A program made the translations under genes and the position numbers. Positions 7,791 to 14,496 of a stretch of 25,941 nt of DNA are shown here, one piece after another (position 1 is the stretch's first letter; each line of letters opens with the position of its first letter). Source of the stretch: Caldimicrobium sp964595655 (GTDB lineage: Bacteria; Desulfobacterota; Thermodesulfobacteria; Thermodesulfobacteriales; Thermodesulfobacteriaceae); the NCBI GenBank assembly GCA_964595655.1, contig CAZQQV010000018.1, forward strand, positions 1 to 25,941. The letters are read 5' to 3'. The notes beneath the pieces are model-generated. The model saw nothing but the letters and a program-made list of their open reading frames with translations, ran no database searches and was not told where the DNA came from.

Positions 7791-7831
7791 TTTTTACCCC
7801 CTTTTAAGAGAAATTTGGTAGTTTAAACAGT

Positions 7832-7860
7832 AGTTTAATAAAAACTTGCCAATAAGTCAA
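7832..7860 (-). promoter_or_regulatory. Sigma-70-type promoter for the carboxypeptidase-ugd pair
   Basis: On the minus strand TTGACT (7860-7855) and TAAACT (7837-7832) are separated by exactly 17 bases, followed by about 40 bases of leader with an AAAGGGGGT ribosome site before the ATG at 7790. The element lies in the 106-base gap after cheR. I saw no convincing hairpin terminator for the flagellar operon in this gap, so read-through from cheR is possible. Confidence 0.6.
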
Positions 7861-7896
7861 GACCAAAATTTTTTTTAGTGAATTTCTTTGAATTTT

Positions 7897-8727
7897 TTAA
7901 GATTCCTTTTTATAATAAACCAAAGTTTTTCCAAGAAGTTTCTTTTCCATATCTGGAGGGTTGACAGGTGGAATCTCTGTTGCTCCCAAGATCAGATAGC
8001 CTCCTTTATTTAAGGTGTTCCAAAGAGCGTTGAAAACCTTGGTTTTGGTATCTTTTCCAAAGTAGATAAGGACATATCTACAAAGAATTAAATCAAATTT
8101 TTCTTTAATTTTTTTTTCAATTTCTAATAGATTCAAATAATCGAATTTTACCAGGGATTTAACTTTTTCGTCTATTTTCCAGGAGCCACCTTCCTGTTTA
8201 AAGTATTTGACAAGAAAGGTAACGGGAAGCCCGCGGTTCACCTCTATTTGATTGTAAACCCCTTCTTTAGCCTTTTTTAAGGAGCTTTGGGAAATATCTG
8301 AAGCATAAATATAAAACTTATAGGTAGATAGATACTTGGAAAAGTATTCTAAAATAAGCATAGCAATGCTATAGGGCTCCTGGCCTGTGGAACACGCAGA
8401 AGACCAAATTTTAATTACTTTTTCCTTTTCTCTTTTCTGGATGAGATCTGGTAAAATATGATTTTTAATTGCTTCAAAGGGGTGTTGATCTCTAAAAAAA
8501 TAGGTTTCATTAGTTGTAAGGGCATCAACAATCTGGTTTAGTAGGGTGGGAGTAAGCCCAGTTTTTACCTTTTGATAGAACTCCTGTAAATTCTTATAAC
8601 CAAGGGTTAAAGCAAGTTCGGTAAGTCTATTTTCAAGAAGATATTCCTTTCCAGCTTGATAGGAGATACCACTCACCTTTTCTACAAGGGAAGTGAAAAA
8701 ATCAAAGATTTCCTGATTCATACTCAT
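7897..8727 (-). CDS. cheR: Chemotaxis protein methyltransferase CheR
   Basis: CheR transfers methyl groups from S-adenosylmethionine to glutamates on chemoreceptors, working against CheB in adaptation. The all-helical N-terminal domain covers about the first 75 residues and ends in TTNETYFFRD, a hallmark of the family. The SAM-binding loop SSACSTGQEPYSIAM follows at about 110-123, then YASDIS, FDLILCRYVLIYF and KGGYLILGATE. The chosen ATG at 8727 overlaps the cheB stop as ATGA, implying coupled translation; the frame also allows GTG at 8733 and ATG at 8721. This is the last gene of the long flagellar/chemotaxis run. No receptor, CheA or CheW gene is in the window. Confidence 0.95.
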   Translation of the reverse strand: MSMNQEIFDFFTSLVEKVSGISYQAGKEYLLENRLTELALTLGYKNLQEFYQKVKTGLTPTLLNQIVDALTTNETYFFRDQHPFEAIKNHILPDLIQKREKEKVIKIWSSACSTGQEPYSIAMLILEYFSKYLSTYKFYIYASDISQSSLKKAKEGVYNQIEVNRGLPVTFLVKYFKQEGGSWKIDEKVKSLVKFDYLNLLEIEKKIKEKFDLILCRYVLIYFGKDTKTKVFNALWNTLNKGGYLILGATEIPPVNPPDMEKKLLGKTLVYYKKES

Positions 8728-9761
8728 AGACACCTGAATATTTCCTTTAATCTCCTTGGAATTTCTGACAATGGTAAAACCTCATCGGCAGCTCCGCTTT
8801 CAATAACTGCTCTTGGCATTCCAAAGACAATTGAAGTATTGGCATCCTGGGCGATAACAGCGCCTCCTTTCTTTTTAATAGCCTGAGCACCTTCTGCTCC
8901 GTCCCTTCCCATACCTGTTAGAACCAAAGCTAAACATGTGCCATTATATATCTCTGCTAAAGATTCAAAAAGAACATCAACTGAGGGCCTGCAATTGTTT
9001 TTTGGAGGCCCCTGATGTAGATGGATAACCTTTTGATTACATTCTTTTTTTACAACCATATGATAGTCTCCAGGAGCTATATAAGCCACACCCTCTTTAA
9101 CAGGCTCCCCCTCCTCAGCCTCTTTCACCTGAATGGCGCTAATTTTGTTAAGCCTTTCCGCAAGCTGTTTGGTAAAAAGAGGAGGCATATGTTGGACTAC
9201 AAGAATAGGGACTGGGAAATTGCCTGGAAGCTCTTTAAATATCTCTGTTAAGGTCTGGGGGCCTCCTGTTGAAACTCCAATTCCAAGAACTCTGTATAAT
9301 CCTGACTTAATTCTTGTGGCTACTTTGGGTAGGGTTAAAAGAGGGGCCTTGACTTTCTCTGTTGCCCCTTTGATTTTTGGCAAAAGCTCTTCCTCAATCT
9401 TTTTTACACTCTCAAGAAAGGATTTGGTTGAGGGTTTTGGCACAAAGTCAAAGGCTCCAAGGGAGAGGGCCTCAAGGGTGGCTCTTGCTCCCTCCTGAGT
9501 AAGAGAGGAAAACATAATAACCCTGGCAGAAGGAACCTCCCTTTTCAAAAATCTTAAGGCTGTCAAACCATCCATTTCTGGCATTTCAATATCGAGGGTA
9601 ATTACGTCAGGCTTTAAGGCCTTCGCCAATTCAATAGCTTTCTTACCATTTTCTGCCTGCCCTACAACTTCAATTTGGGGATCCTTTTTGAGAATATCAG
9701 TGATGAGTTTTCGCATAATGGCAGAATCATCTACTACAAGAACGCGAATTTTATCAGACAT
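8724..9761 (-). CDS. cheB: Chemotaxis glutamate methylesterase/deamidase CheB
   Basis: CheB removes methyl groups (and deamidates glutamines) on chemoreceptors after phosphorylation by CheA. With the start used here the protein has 345 residues. The receiver domain carries VVDDS (D11, D12), phospho-acceptor D57 in TLDIEMPEMDG and K109 in VPKP. The linker runs from about 120 to 155. The esterase domain shows the catalytic triad S164 (GIGVSTGGPQTL), H191 (VVQHMPPLFT) and D287 (LTGMGRDGAEG), almost at the positions known in enteric CheB. The frame is open up to 9818, but that would overlap the preceding receiver gene by about 50 bases; the ATG at 9761 begins MSDKIRVLVVDDS as expected and has AAGGA about 10 bases upstream. 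Confidence 0.95.
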   Translation of the reverse strand: MSDKIRVLVVDDSAIMRKLITDILKKDPQIEVVGQAENGKKAIELAKALKPDVITLDIEMPEMDGLTALRFLKREVPSARVIMFSSLTQEGARATLEALSLGAFDFVPKPSTKSFLESVKKIEEELLPKIKGATEKVKAPLLTLPKVATRIKSGLYRVLGIGVSTGGPQTLTEIFKELPGNFPVPILVVQHMPPLFTKQLAERLNKISAIQVKEAEEGEPVKEGVAYIAPGDYHMVVKKECNQKVIHLHQGPPKNNCRPSVDVLFESLAEIYNGTCLALVLTGMGRDGAEGAQAIKKKGGAVIAQDANTSIVFGMPRAVIESGAADEVLPLSEIPRRLKEIFRCL

Positions 9762-9765
9762 CTTA

Positions 9766-10137
9766 TTAGAATCCTTCAAAGAGGTATCTGATCTTTGTTT
9801 CAAGCATCTCCTTATCAAAGGGTTTCATAAGATATTCATTGGCTCCAGCCATAATAGCATCAATCACACTCTTTTGCTGATTTTCTGTAGTTACCATCAT
9901 AACCTTAATTTCTGACCACTCAGGATTTTCTCTGAGTTTTTTTAAAAATTCATATCCGTTCATCACAGGCATATGCCAGTCAAGAAGAATGAGGGAGATG
10001 TCAGGGTTTTCTTTAACCACCTTTAAAGCCTCTTCACCATTTTCAGCTTCAAGCACAAAAAATCCCAATTCTTCAAGATATCTCTTTTCAATTTCTCTTA
10101 TGGCTTTGGAGTCATCAACAACTAACGCCTTTTTCAT
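9766..10137 (-). CDS. Second CheY-like single-domain response regulator
   Basis: The 123-residue protein is a bare receiver domain with all phosphorylation residues: acidic pair D8/D9 in VVDDSKAIRE, acceptor D53 in LLDWHMPVMNG, T83/T84 in MMVTTEN and K105 in MKPF. It has no output domain. It differs clearly from the CheY at 12543-12926. The ATG at 10137 overlaps the upstream stop as TGATG and has AAGGGA about 8 bases before it; in-frame TTG and GTG codons at 10143 and 10140 are less likely. Lying directly before cheB and cheR, it may act as a phosphate sink or a second motor/adaptation signal fed by CheA. Which protein it binds cannot be seen. Confidence 0.88.
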   Translation of the reverse strand: MKKALVVDDSKAIREIEKRYLEELGFFVLEAENGEEALKVVKENPDISLILLDWHMPVMNGYEFLKKLRENPEWSEIKVMMVTTENQQKSVIDAIMAGANEYLMKPFDKEMLETKIRYLFEGF

Positions 10138-10694
10138 CACCAATCCCTTGGTTTGGCTAAAATTTCTCTTACCTTAAGATTAAAAAACATATTTGAAGGC
10201 ATGGCCTTTATTATGGCAACTGTGTCAGCCCCTCGGGCTGTGCCAGCAACGGCAATTACATCCTCTGGAGGAATCAAACCCGCATCACAGGCCATAAGGG
10301 TGATTTCCACACAGACCTTCAGACCCTGCCCAAAAATTCTTAATGTTTGGGCAATAAGTGTTTCCTCAGAATAATGAAAGCTTGATCTTATGGCTGCTCC
10401 AAGACCTCTAAAAACCATGGTTCCTGTGTAAACCTTGGCAGAAAGGGCCTGAAGTTCCTTCCTGACTTCCTCTGTCATTTCAATAGTTCCCGGTTCTCTA
10501 AAACCATAATTGTGAGTAACCACAACGAGGTTAACTTTTTCGTCCTTTAAAGCCCTTGCAAATTTTAAGCCCGTATCTCCATAGGTTGAGGCAACAACTA
10601 TATGCTTAATTTTCCTTTCTTTTACAGCTTTTAAAACTATTTCCAAACAGGCCTCTGTATTTTCTGGCCCTGGTTTATCAAAATACACAGTCAT
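10137..10694 (-). CDS. Stand-alone pyruvate kinase C-terminal (alpha/beta) domain protein
   Basis: The 185-residue protein resembles the allosteric C-terminal domain of pyruvate kinase without the catalytic barrel. It has a repeated beta-alpha pattern: HIVVASTYGDTGLKFARAL (about 35-53), corresponding to the PK_C segment that binds effector phosphate, LVVVTHNYGFREPG (about 60-73), and a glycine/alanine-rich DVIAVAGTARGADTVAII near 143-160. Similar free PK_C-like proteins exist in archaea and thermophilic bacteria with no established function. It could sense a metabolite or bind a nucleotide, but that is a guess. It sits one base after the FliK-like gene stop, with an ATG at 10694 after GGGATAGG, and its TGA overlaps the ATG of the second CheY-like gene. 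It is thus embedded in a flagellar/chemotaxis operon, an unusual setting. Confidence 0.75.
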   Translation of the reverse strand: MTVYFDKPGPENTEACLEIVLKAVKERKIKHIVVASTYGDTGLKFARALKDEKVNLVVVTHNYGFREPGTIEMTEEVRKELQALSAKVYTGTMVFRGLGAAIRSSFHYSEETLIAQTLRIFGQGLKVCVEITLMACDAGLIPPEDVIAVAGTARGADTVAIIKAMPSNMFFNLKVREILAKPRDW

Positions 10695-10695
10695 C

Positions 10696-11496
10696 CTATC
10701 CCACCCTTTCTAAGAAAAAGCCAGGCTTTGTCTCTTTTTTTGAAAGATTAATTTTAATTGATTTTTCCAAAAGAGAAAGCTCCTTTTTTAAATCAACCAA
10801 CTCCTCTTTTGCAAGATTGTAAGCGGTATTTTCAGAAAAATATAGATCCACATATATAAAATTTGGGGAATAGGAAAAAATGGCTTCAACAAGGCCAAGA
10901 TATTGAAAAAATAGCTTTAAAACAAAAACCTTGACCCTATCTCCCTTTTCTTCAGGAACGGGCAATTCTATGTAACCCCAGGATTTTTCGTCTAAAAAAA
11001 CAAAGGGTATAAAAACTCTGTCCTCCTCTATGATAAAATCACTCATTTTAATGTTTTTACCGATTACCTCATCCAGGTCTTTCAAGGGAGTCTTTTTATC
11101 TTTTTCTCCTCTTAAAATCAATTCTTTTAAAACTTCAGAGAGCACTCTTAACTCCTTTGTGGAACTTTCTCTTGGTATATTTAGCAAAGGTTTTTCCTTG
11201 GCAAGAAGATAGAGGAGTTTTACCTCTTCTGATTCTTTAGAACTTCCAAGAACTTCAAGAACTATGGGGCCTTCAGACTTGAGGACCTTGACTCTCAATA
11301 ATTCACCAGGTTTGAAATCTTCGGGATTAAGTGTTCCTGCAAGTCTTGCCTGAAATTTATAACCTCCAAATTCAAGATACAAGAGCTTTCCTTCAATTTG
11401 CAAAACCCTAACCGTTAATTCCCTTCCAGGCCTTGTAAAGTAGCTCCAGAGATTTTCTGGTAAATAATAAATAGGAAGAGGACCTGTGATTTGCAT
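10696..11496 (-). CDS. Uncharacterised flagellar operon protein, FliK-like
   Basis: I do not recognise this 266-residue protein with certainty. Residues about 24-85 form a beta-rich segment (GRELTVRVLQIEGKLLYLEF, then KPGELLRVKVLKSEGPIVLE) like that seen in many small FliK-related flagellar proteins. The middle (about 90-150) is helical and charged. The last 100 residues (WGYIELPVPEEKGDRVKVFV followed by LGLVEAIFSYSPNFIYVDLYF, then a heptad-like helix) resemble the FliK C-terminal hook-length domain, where a 'LG-x-v' strand precedes alternating strands. It has no signal peptide or membrane helix, as expected for a cytosolic or exported flagellar protein. Classical FliK is longer and Pro/Gln-rich in the middle. 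It may be a minimal hook-length ruler or an unrelated assembly factor. Confidence 0.55.
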   Translation of the reverse strand: MQITGPLPIYYLPENLWSYFTRPGRELTVRVLQIEGKLLYLEFGGYKFQARLAGTLNPEDFKPGELLRVKVLKSEGPIVLEVLGSSKESEEVKLLYLLAKEKPLLNIPRESSTKELRVLSEVLKELILRGEKDKKTPLKDLDEVIGKNIKMSDFIIEEDRVFIPFVFLDEKSWGYIELPVPEEKGDRVKVFVLKLFFQYLGLVEAIFSYSPNFIYVDLYFSENTAYNLAKEELVDLKKELSLLEKSIKINLSKKETKPGFFLERVG

Positions 11497-11503
11497 TTAT
11501 CTC

Positions 11504-11833
11504 TCAGCTAAAGAGATTCTTACTCTTTAAAATTAACTCAACCTCTCCTTCACTTAGGCCTGTCTTTTTGGCTATTTCCTTAATGGAAAGGCCCTTTTTG
11601 TATAAAAGAATAACCTCTTCTTTTGGATGAAGAGGTTTATTTTCAGAACCTTCTTTAACATCTTTTAGTTCCTTGAGCTTTTCAACAAGGGCTTGAGCTC
11701 TCTTTATGCTTTCTTCAATTTCTTCCCAGGGGAGATTTAAAAATCTTTTAACCTTTAGATAGAGAAACACTAATAAAAGGATAATAATGATATCAAAGGC
11801 CAAAAGCCCCCAGAGCAAAAACTCTCTCTCCAC
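11504..11833 (-). CDS. Membrane-anchored HTH protein, DUF2802/SwrB-like
   Basis: The 109-residue protein has one N-terminal membrane helix (about 6-28, rich in Leu/Ile), a short coiled-coil-like charged stretch (about 36-60), and a C-terminal helix-turn-helix-like segment at about 73-105 (EEVILLYKKGLSIKEIAKKT, GLSEGEVELILKSK). This architecture matches the DUF2802 family and SwrB of Bacillus, a small membrane protein in the fla/che operon that promotes activation of the flagellar export gate through FliP. Assignment is by architecture and position, not by a search. The start is GTG at 11833, 3 bases after the upstream TAG, with no strong ribosome site, so coupling is likely. Despite the HTH-like segment, a DNA-binding role is not implied. 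Confidence 0.6.
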   Translation of the reverse strand: MEREFLLWGLLAFDIIIILLLVFLYLKVKRFLNLPWEEIEESIKRAQALVEKLKELKDVKEGSENKPLHPKEEVILLYKKGLSIKEIAKKTGLSEGEVELILKSKNLFS

Positions 11834-11836
11834 AGG

Positions 11837-12541
11837 CTAAACCCTCAAAAGAACAGGCTCAAATTCAATCTTTGCAGGGTTTAACTGATTGTTAGCCTTT
11901 TTTATATCTTCTAAAATTTTCCTTTCAAATTCAGAAAGTTCCTTTTCACTTTGCCAGATCAAAGGAGGGGTATGTTTAAGCTTTTCGGAAAAGAATCTTC
12001 GAAGAAGGAGTTCATTTTTATGAGCTACCTTGAGCTCCTCATAGGATTGAAAGTAAAGATAAATGTCACACTTTAAAAAAGTATTTTCATTCAGGGAAAT
12101 TAAGAAATTTTTAAGTTCCAAGCGATAGGGGAATTTTTGGGTGTCCTTTGAAAGCCCCTTAAAGGTTATTACCCTTTTCTGAGACAAATCTTCAGTTTTA
12201 TTGGAAAAATTACCGGTTTGATTGGTAGTTTGATTAGTAGTTTGATTGGTTGGGGAAGAAGTTTCAGAGAGAAGATTTTCCCTTTGATTTGTCTTTTCAG
12301 ATGGTTGGGTAGAAGATTTTAGAAAAAAAATTTTATATATGGTGAAAAGTCCACCTAAAAGGGAAATAAAAAGAAAAATAGCCAAGAATATGAAGAAAAA
12401 AGTTTTAAAAGATCTCTTTTTAAGTTGTTTTTGCGCAGTTTCTTTTTCTCTAACTTCCTCTTTTTTTTCTGTATCTTCTTCAAGGAGTTCTTTAATTAAT
12501 TCTTCTGTCTTTTCCTTTGATTCCTTGGGAGATTCTTCCAA
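11837..12541 (-). CDS. FliL-like single-pass membrane protein
   Basis: The 234-residue protein has an acidic/basic cytoplasmic N-terminus (1-42), one membrane helix (about 46-73), a Ser/Thr/Asn/Gln-rich linker (about 76-122) with three tandem TNQT units, and a C-terminal domain at about 138-234. That domain (LELKNFLISLNENTFLKCDI, later ELSEFERKILEDIKKANNQL and a final IEFEPVLLRV) follows the FliL pattern: a strand stating the protein's 'L-x-x-F-x-x-x-L', a long helix, an 'I-x-x-x-IN-x-L' helix and a last strand. The true FliL is at 22151-22633, so this would be a second, divergent FliL-family member, perhaps acting on the stator. The start is TTG at 12541 with GGAGG 5 bases upstream, inside the end of cheY. 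Confidence 0.55.
   Translation of the reverse strand: MEESPKESKEKTEELIKELLEEDTEKKEEVREKETAQKQLKKRSFKTFFFIFLAIFLFISLLGGLFTIYKIFFLKSSTQPSEKTNQRENLLSETSSPTNQTTNQTTNQTGNFSNKTEDLSQKRVITFKGLSKDTQKFPYRLELKNFLISLNENTFLKCDIYLYFQSYEELKVAHKNELLLRRFFSEKLKHTPPLIWQSEKELSEFERKILEDIKKANNQLNPAKIEFEPVLLRV
12216..12251 (-). repeat. Three tandem 12-base repeats in the FliL-like linker
   Basis: On the plus strand the units are GTTTGATTGGTA, GTTTGATTAGTA and GTTTGATTGGTT, differing by one or two bases. They encode repeated Thr-Asn-Gln-Thr in the linker between membrane helix and C-terminal domain of the FliL-like protein. Because the unit is 12 bases, gain or loss would change linker length without breaking the frame. 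Confidence 0.85.
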
Positions 12542-12542
12542 A

Positions 12543-12926
12543 TTAACCTCCGAAAACTTTCTCCAGCTTTTCCTTTAGGGTTTCAGGAGTAAAGGGTTTA
12601 ACAATATACTGGTTTACTTTATACTTTATGGCTTCAAGAATATTTTCTTTTTGGGCTTCTGCAGTGACCATGATGAAGGGAATATCCTTTGTTGCCTCAT
12701 TTGATCTTACCGCCTTCAGAAGTTCAAGCCCGCTCATTTTAGGCATATTCCAGTCAGAGATTATAAGATCTACCTTTTCTTTGGAGAGAATTTCAAGGGC
12801 GGTTGTTCCATCATCAGCTTCAATGATGTTTTTAAAACCAAGCTGAGTTAGAATATTTCTGATGATCTTCCTCATGGTTGAAAAATCATCCACTATGAGA
12901 ATTTTAATGTTAGGATCTAAAGGCAT
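12543..12926 (-). CDS. cheY: Chemotaxis response regulator CheY
   Basis: The 127-residue receiver has D13/D14 (IVDDFSTMRK), phospho-acceptor D58 (IISDWNMPKMSG), T88 (IMVTAEA) and K110 (IVKPF), the full CheY set. The FSTMRKIIRN segment after the acidic pair and DWNMP around the acceptor are close to enteric CheY, which binds FliM and changes motor rotation when phosphorylated. The FliM of this window keeps the matching N-terminal CheY-binding segment. The gene follows fliA by 23 bases with an AGGAGG site, and its final codons contain the ribosome site of the next gene. Presence right after flhF-flhG-fliA is a common arrangement in flagellated bacteria. Confidence 0.95.
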   Translation of the reverse strand: MPLDPNIKILIVDDFSTMRKIIRNILTQLGFKNIIEADDGTTALEILSKEKVDLIISDWNMPKMSGLELLKAVRSNEATKDIPFIMVTAEAQKENILEAIKYKVNQYIVKPFTPETLKEKLEKVFGG

Positions 12927-12949
12927 AGCCTTGTGCCCTCCTTTTTAGT

Positions 12950-13678
12950 TTATTTTATTTTAAAATAGCTTCTCAATTTTAATAGGGCCTGTTGATGAAT
13001 TTGCGAAATTCTTCCTTCTGTGTATCCAAGAACTTTAGCAATCTCTTTCATATTGAGATCTTCATAGTAATAGAGGGCAAGGACAAGTCTTTCCTTTTCA
13101 CTTAAAACTTGTAGGGCCTCTTCAAGCTTTTCCTGAAGTTCCTTTAACATATATTTATCCAAAGGATTTTCTTTTTCTGAAGAGGAGGCAATGAATTCAA
13201 AAATGTCGTCGCTGTCAAGGTCAGGCATTTTTTGCTTTAGGGTCTCAATGTCAATAAAGGAAACTCCTTTTATGTTTTCAAGAAGTTTATGATATTCCTC
13301 TAAGGATATACCCATGGCCTCTGCAATCTCTTCTTCTTCAGGCATTCTCCCAAGTTTAAGGTAAAGTTCTTTAACCTTTTCTTCAAGCTCTGTAGTTTTT
13401 TCTCTTACGCTTCTTGGTATTATATCTGCTTTTCTTATTTCATCAAGAATAGCTCCTCTTATCCGATATTCTGCAAAGGTTCTAAAATTAGCTTTTTTGG
13501 AGGGATCATAACGATGATAGGCCTCAATAAGACCAATGATCCCTGCTGAGACAAGGTCTTCCTTGGAAAGCACAGGTTGCCCCAAATAGGCGTATTTGCT
13601 TGCAAGATGGTTTATTCTGGGAAGAAAATCCTCTATTACCTTTTCAAGAGGTTCTTTAAAGGTGCCCTTTCCAGTCAT
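12950..13678 (-). CDS. fliA: Flagellar sigma factor FliA (sigma-28)
   Basis: With the ATG at 13678 the protein has 242 residues, typical of FliA, which directs RNA polymerase to late flagellar and chemotaxis promoters. Region 2 is visible as DLVSAGIIGLIEAYHRYDP and FRTFAEYRIRGAILDEIRKA, with IIPRSVR following, the sigma-28 form of this motif. Region 3 covers about 95-125 and region 4 is LSEKERLVLALYYYEDLNMK followed by EIAKVLGYTEGRISQIHQQA. A longer frame opens with TTG at 13693 and overlaps flhG by 4 bases, but the ATG has GAGGGTG 7 bases upstream. No gene for the anti-sigma factor FlgM is in the window. Confidence 0.95.
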   Translation of the reverse strand: MTGKGTFKEPLEKVIEDFLPRINHLASKYAYLGQPVLSKEDLVSAGIIGLIEAYHRYDPSKKANFRTFAEYRIRGAILDEIRKADIIPRSVREKTTELEEKVKELYLKLGRMPEEEEIAEAMGISLEEYHKLLENIKGVSFIDIETLKQKMPDLDSDDIFEFIASSSEKENPLDKYMLKELQEKLEEALQVLSEKERLVLALYYYEDLNMKEIAKVLGYTEGRISQIHQQALLKLRSYFKIK

Positions 13679-13689
13679 TTTTTTCACCC

Positions 13690-14484
13690 TCAAAGTTGAG
13701 AAAATCTCTCTAAAAACTCCTGAAACTCAAGCTCCTTTTTTTGGGATCTTTGATAGAGCAATTTATAGGCTATTTCTTTGACTTTGGCACTAAGCTTTGT
13801 ATCAGGACAAAGAATTAAATAGGGCACCTGAGACCTTATAGCTTTTTTTACGCATTCATCATAGGGTAAAATTCCAAGTAGACTTAATTTAACCTCGGGT
13901 AAAAATTTTTCAATCACATAGAGCAATTGCTGGTAAGTCTTTTTTCCCTCTTCTTCGCTTTTAGCCATATTTACTACCAATTGAAAATTTTTAACTCGGC
14001 CTTTTTTGGAAACTACTTTCATGTAGGCATAGGCATCTGCCATAGAGGTTGGCTCTGGAGTTACAAGAACAATTCTTTCATCTGCCAATTGGGAAAAGAA
14101 AAGAACATTGTCTGTAATGCCTGCAGAAATATCAAAAAAGAGAAAGTCATAGGGATAGAGGGCTTCTTCCATCTGGGCCTTTAGAAGAAGTTTTTGTGAT
14201 GAATTTAGCTGAGTGAGCTCATAAACCCCTGCCCCAGCTGGAATTATAGAAAATTTGTACTCCGTTGGATAGATAATTTCTTTTAAAGTTAAAGTTCCAT
14301 TAAGAACATATCTTATGTCAAATTTGGGAGAAAGACCAAGCATTATATCCACATTGGCAAGCCCAAGATCTGCATCAAAAATGACAACCCTCTGATTTAA
14401 TTGACTTAGGGCAAGAGATAGGTTTATGACAAAACTTGTCTTACCAACTCCTCCTTTACCACTTGCTACAGAAAAACTCCTCAT
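13690..14484 (-). CDS. flhG: Flagellar number regulator FlhG (MinD-like ATPase)
   Basis: The 264-residue protein is a MinD/ParA-type ATPase that limits flagellum number or site together with FlhF. The deviant Walker A is SGKGGVGKTSFVINL at about 8-22, followed by VVIFDADLGLANVDIMLGL and the Walker B-like FLFFDISAGITDNV. The C-terminal 25 residues (SQKKELEFQEFLERFSQL at the end) could form the membrane-targeting helix. The protein begins directly with MRSFSVASGKGG, so the N-terminal extension with the DQAxxLR motif that stimulates FlhF in Bacillus is absent. The in-frame stop of flhF 12 bases upstream rules out a longer start. ATG at 14484 has a GGAGGT site. Confidence 0.93.
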   Translation of the reverse strand: MRSFSVASGKGGVGKTSFVINLSLALSQLNQRVVIFDADLGLANVDIMLGLSPKFDIRYVLNGTLTLKEIIYPTEYKFSIIPAGAGVYELTQLNSSQKLLLKAQMEEALYPYDFLFFDISAGITDNVLFFSQLADERIVLVTPEPTSMADAYAYMKVVSKKGRVKNFQLVVNMAKSEEEGKKTYQQLLYVIEKFLPEVKLSLLGILPYDECVKKAIRSQVPYLILCPDTKLSAKVKEIAYKLLYQRSQKKELEFQEFLERFSQL

Positions 14485-14496
14485 AGAAACCTCCGC

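Noticed and set aside
7864..7896. Possible terminator hairpin after cheR
   Set aside because: The AT-rich repeats here (AAATTC copies) are direct rather than inverted, so no stable stem forms.
9133..9498. 121-codon open frame on the plus strand inside cheB
   Set aside because: Opposite strand of the catalytic part of CheB, no ribosome site or recognisable domain.
9762..9818. Longer N-terminus for CheB starting at 9818
   Set aside because: It would overlap the preceding receiver gene by about 50 bases and add 19 residues absent from CheB proteins; ATG 9761 fits the family start.
12190..12260. N-x-T sequons in the FliL-like linker as glycosylation sites
   Set aside because: They arise from a 12-base tandem repeat and no oligosaccharyltransferase gene is visible, so glycosylation cannot be supported.
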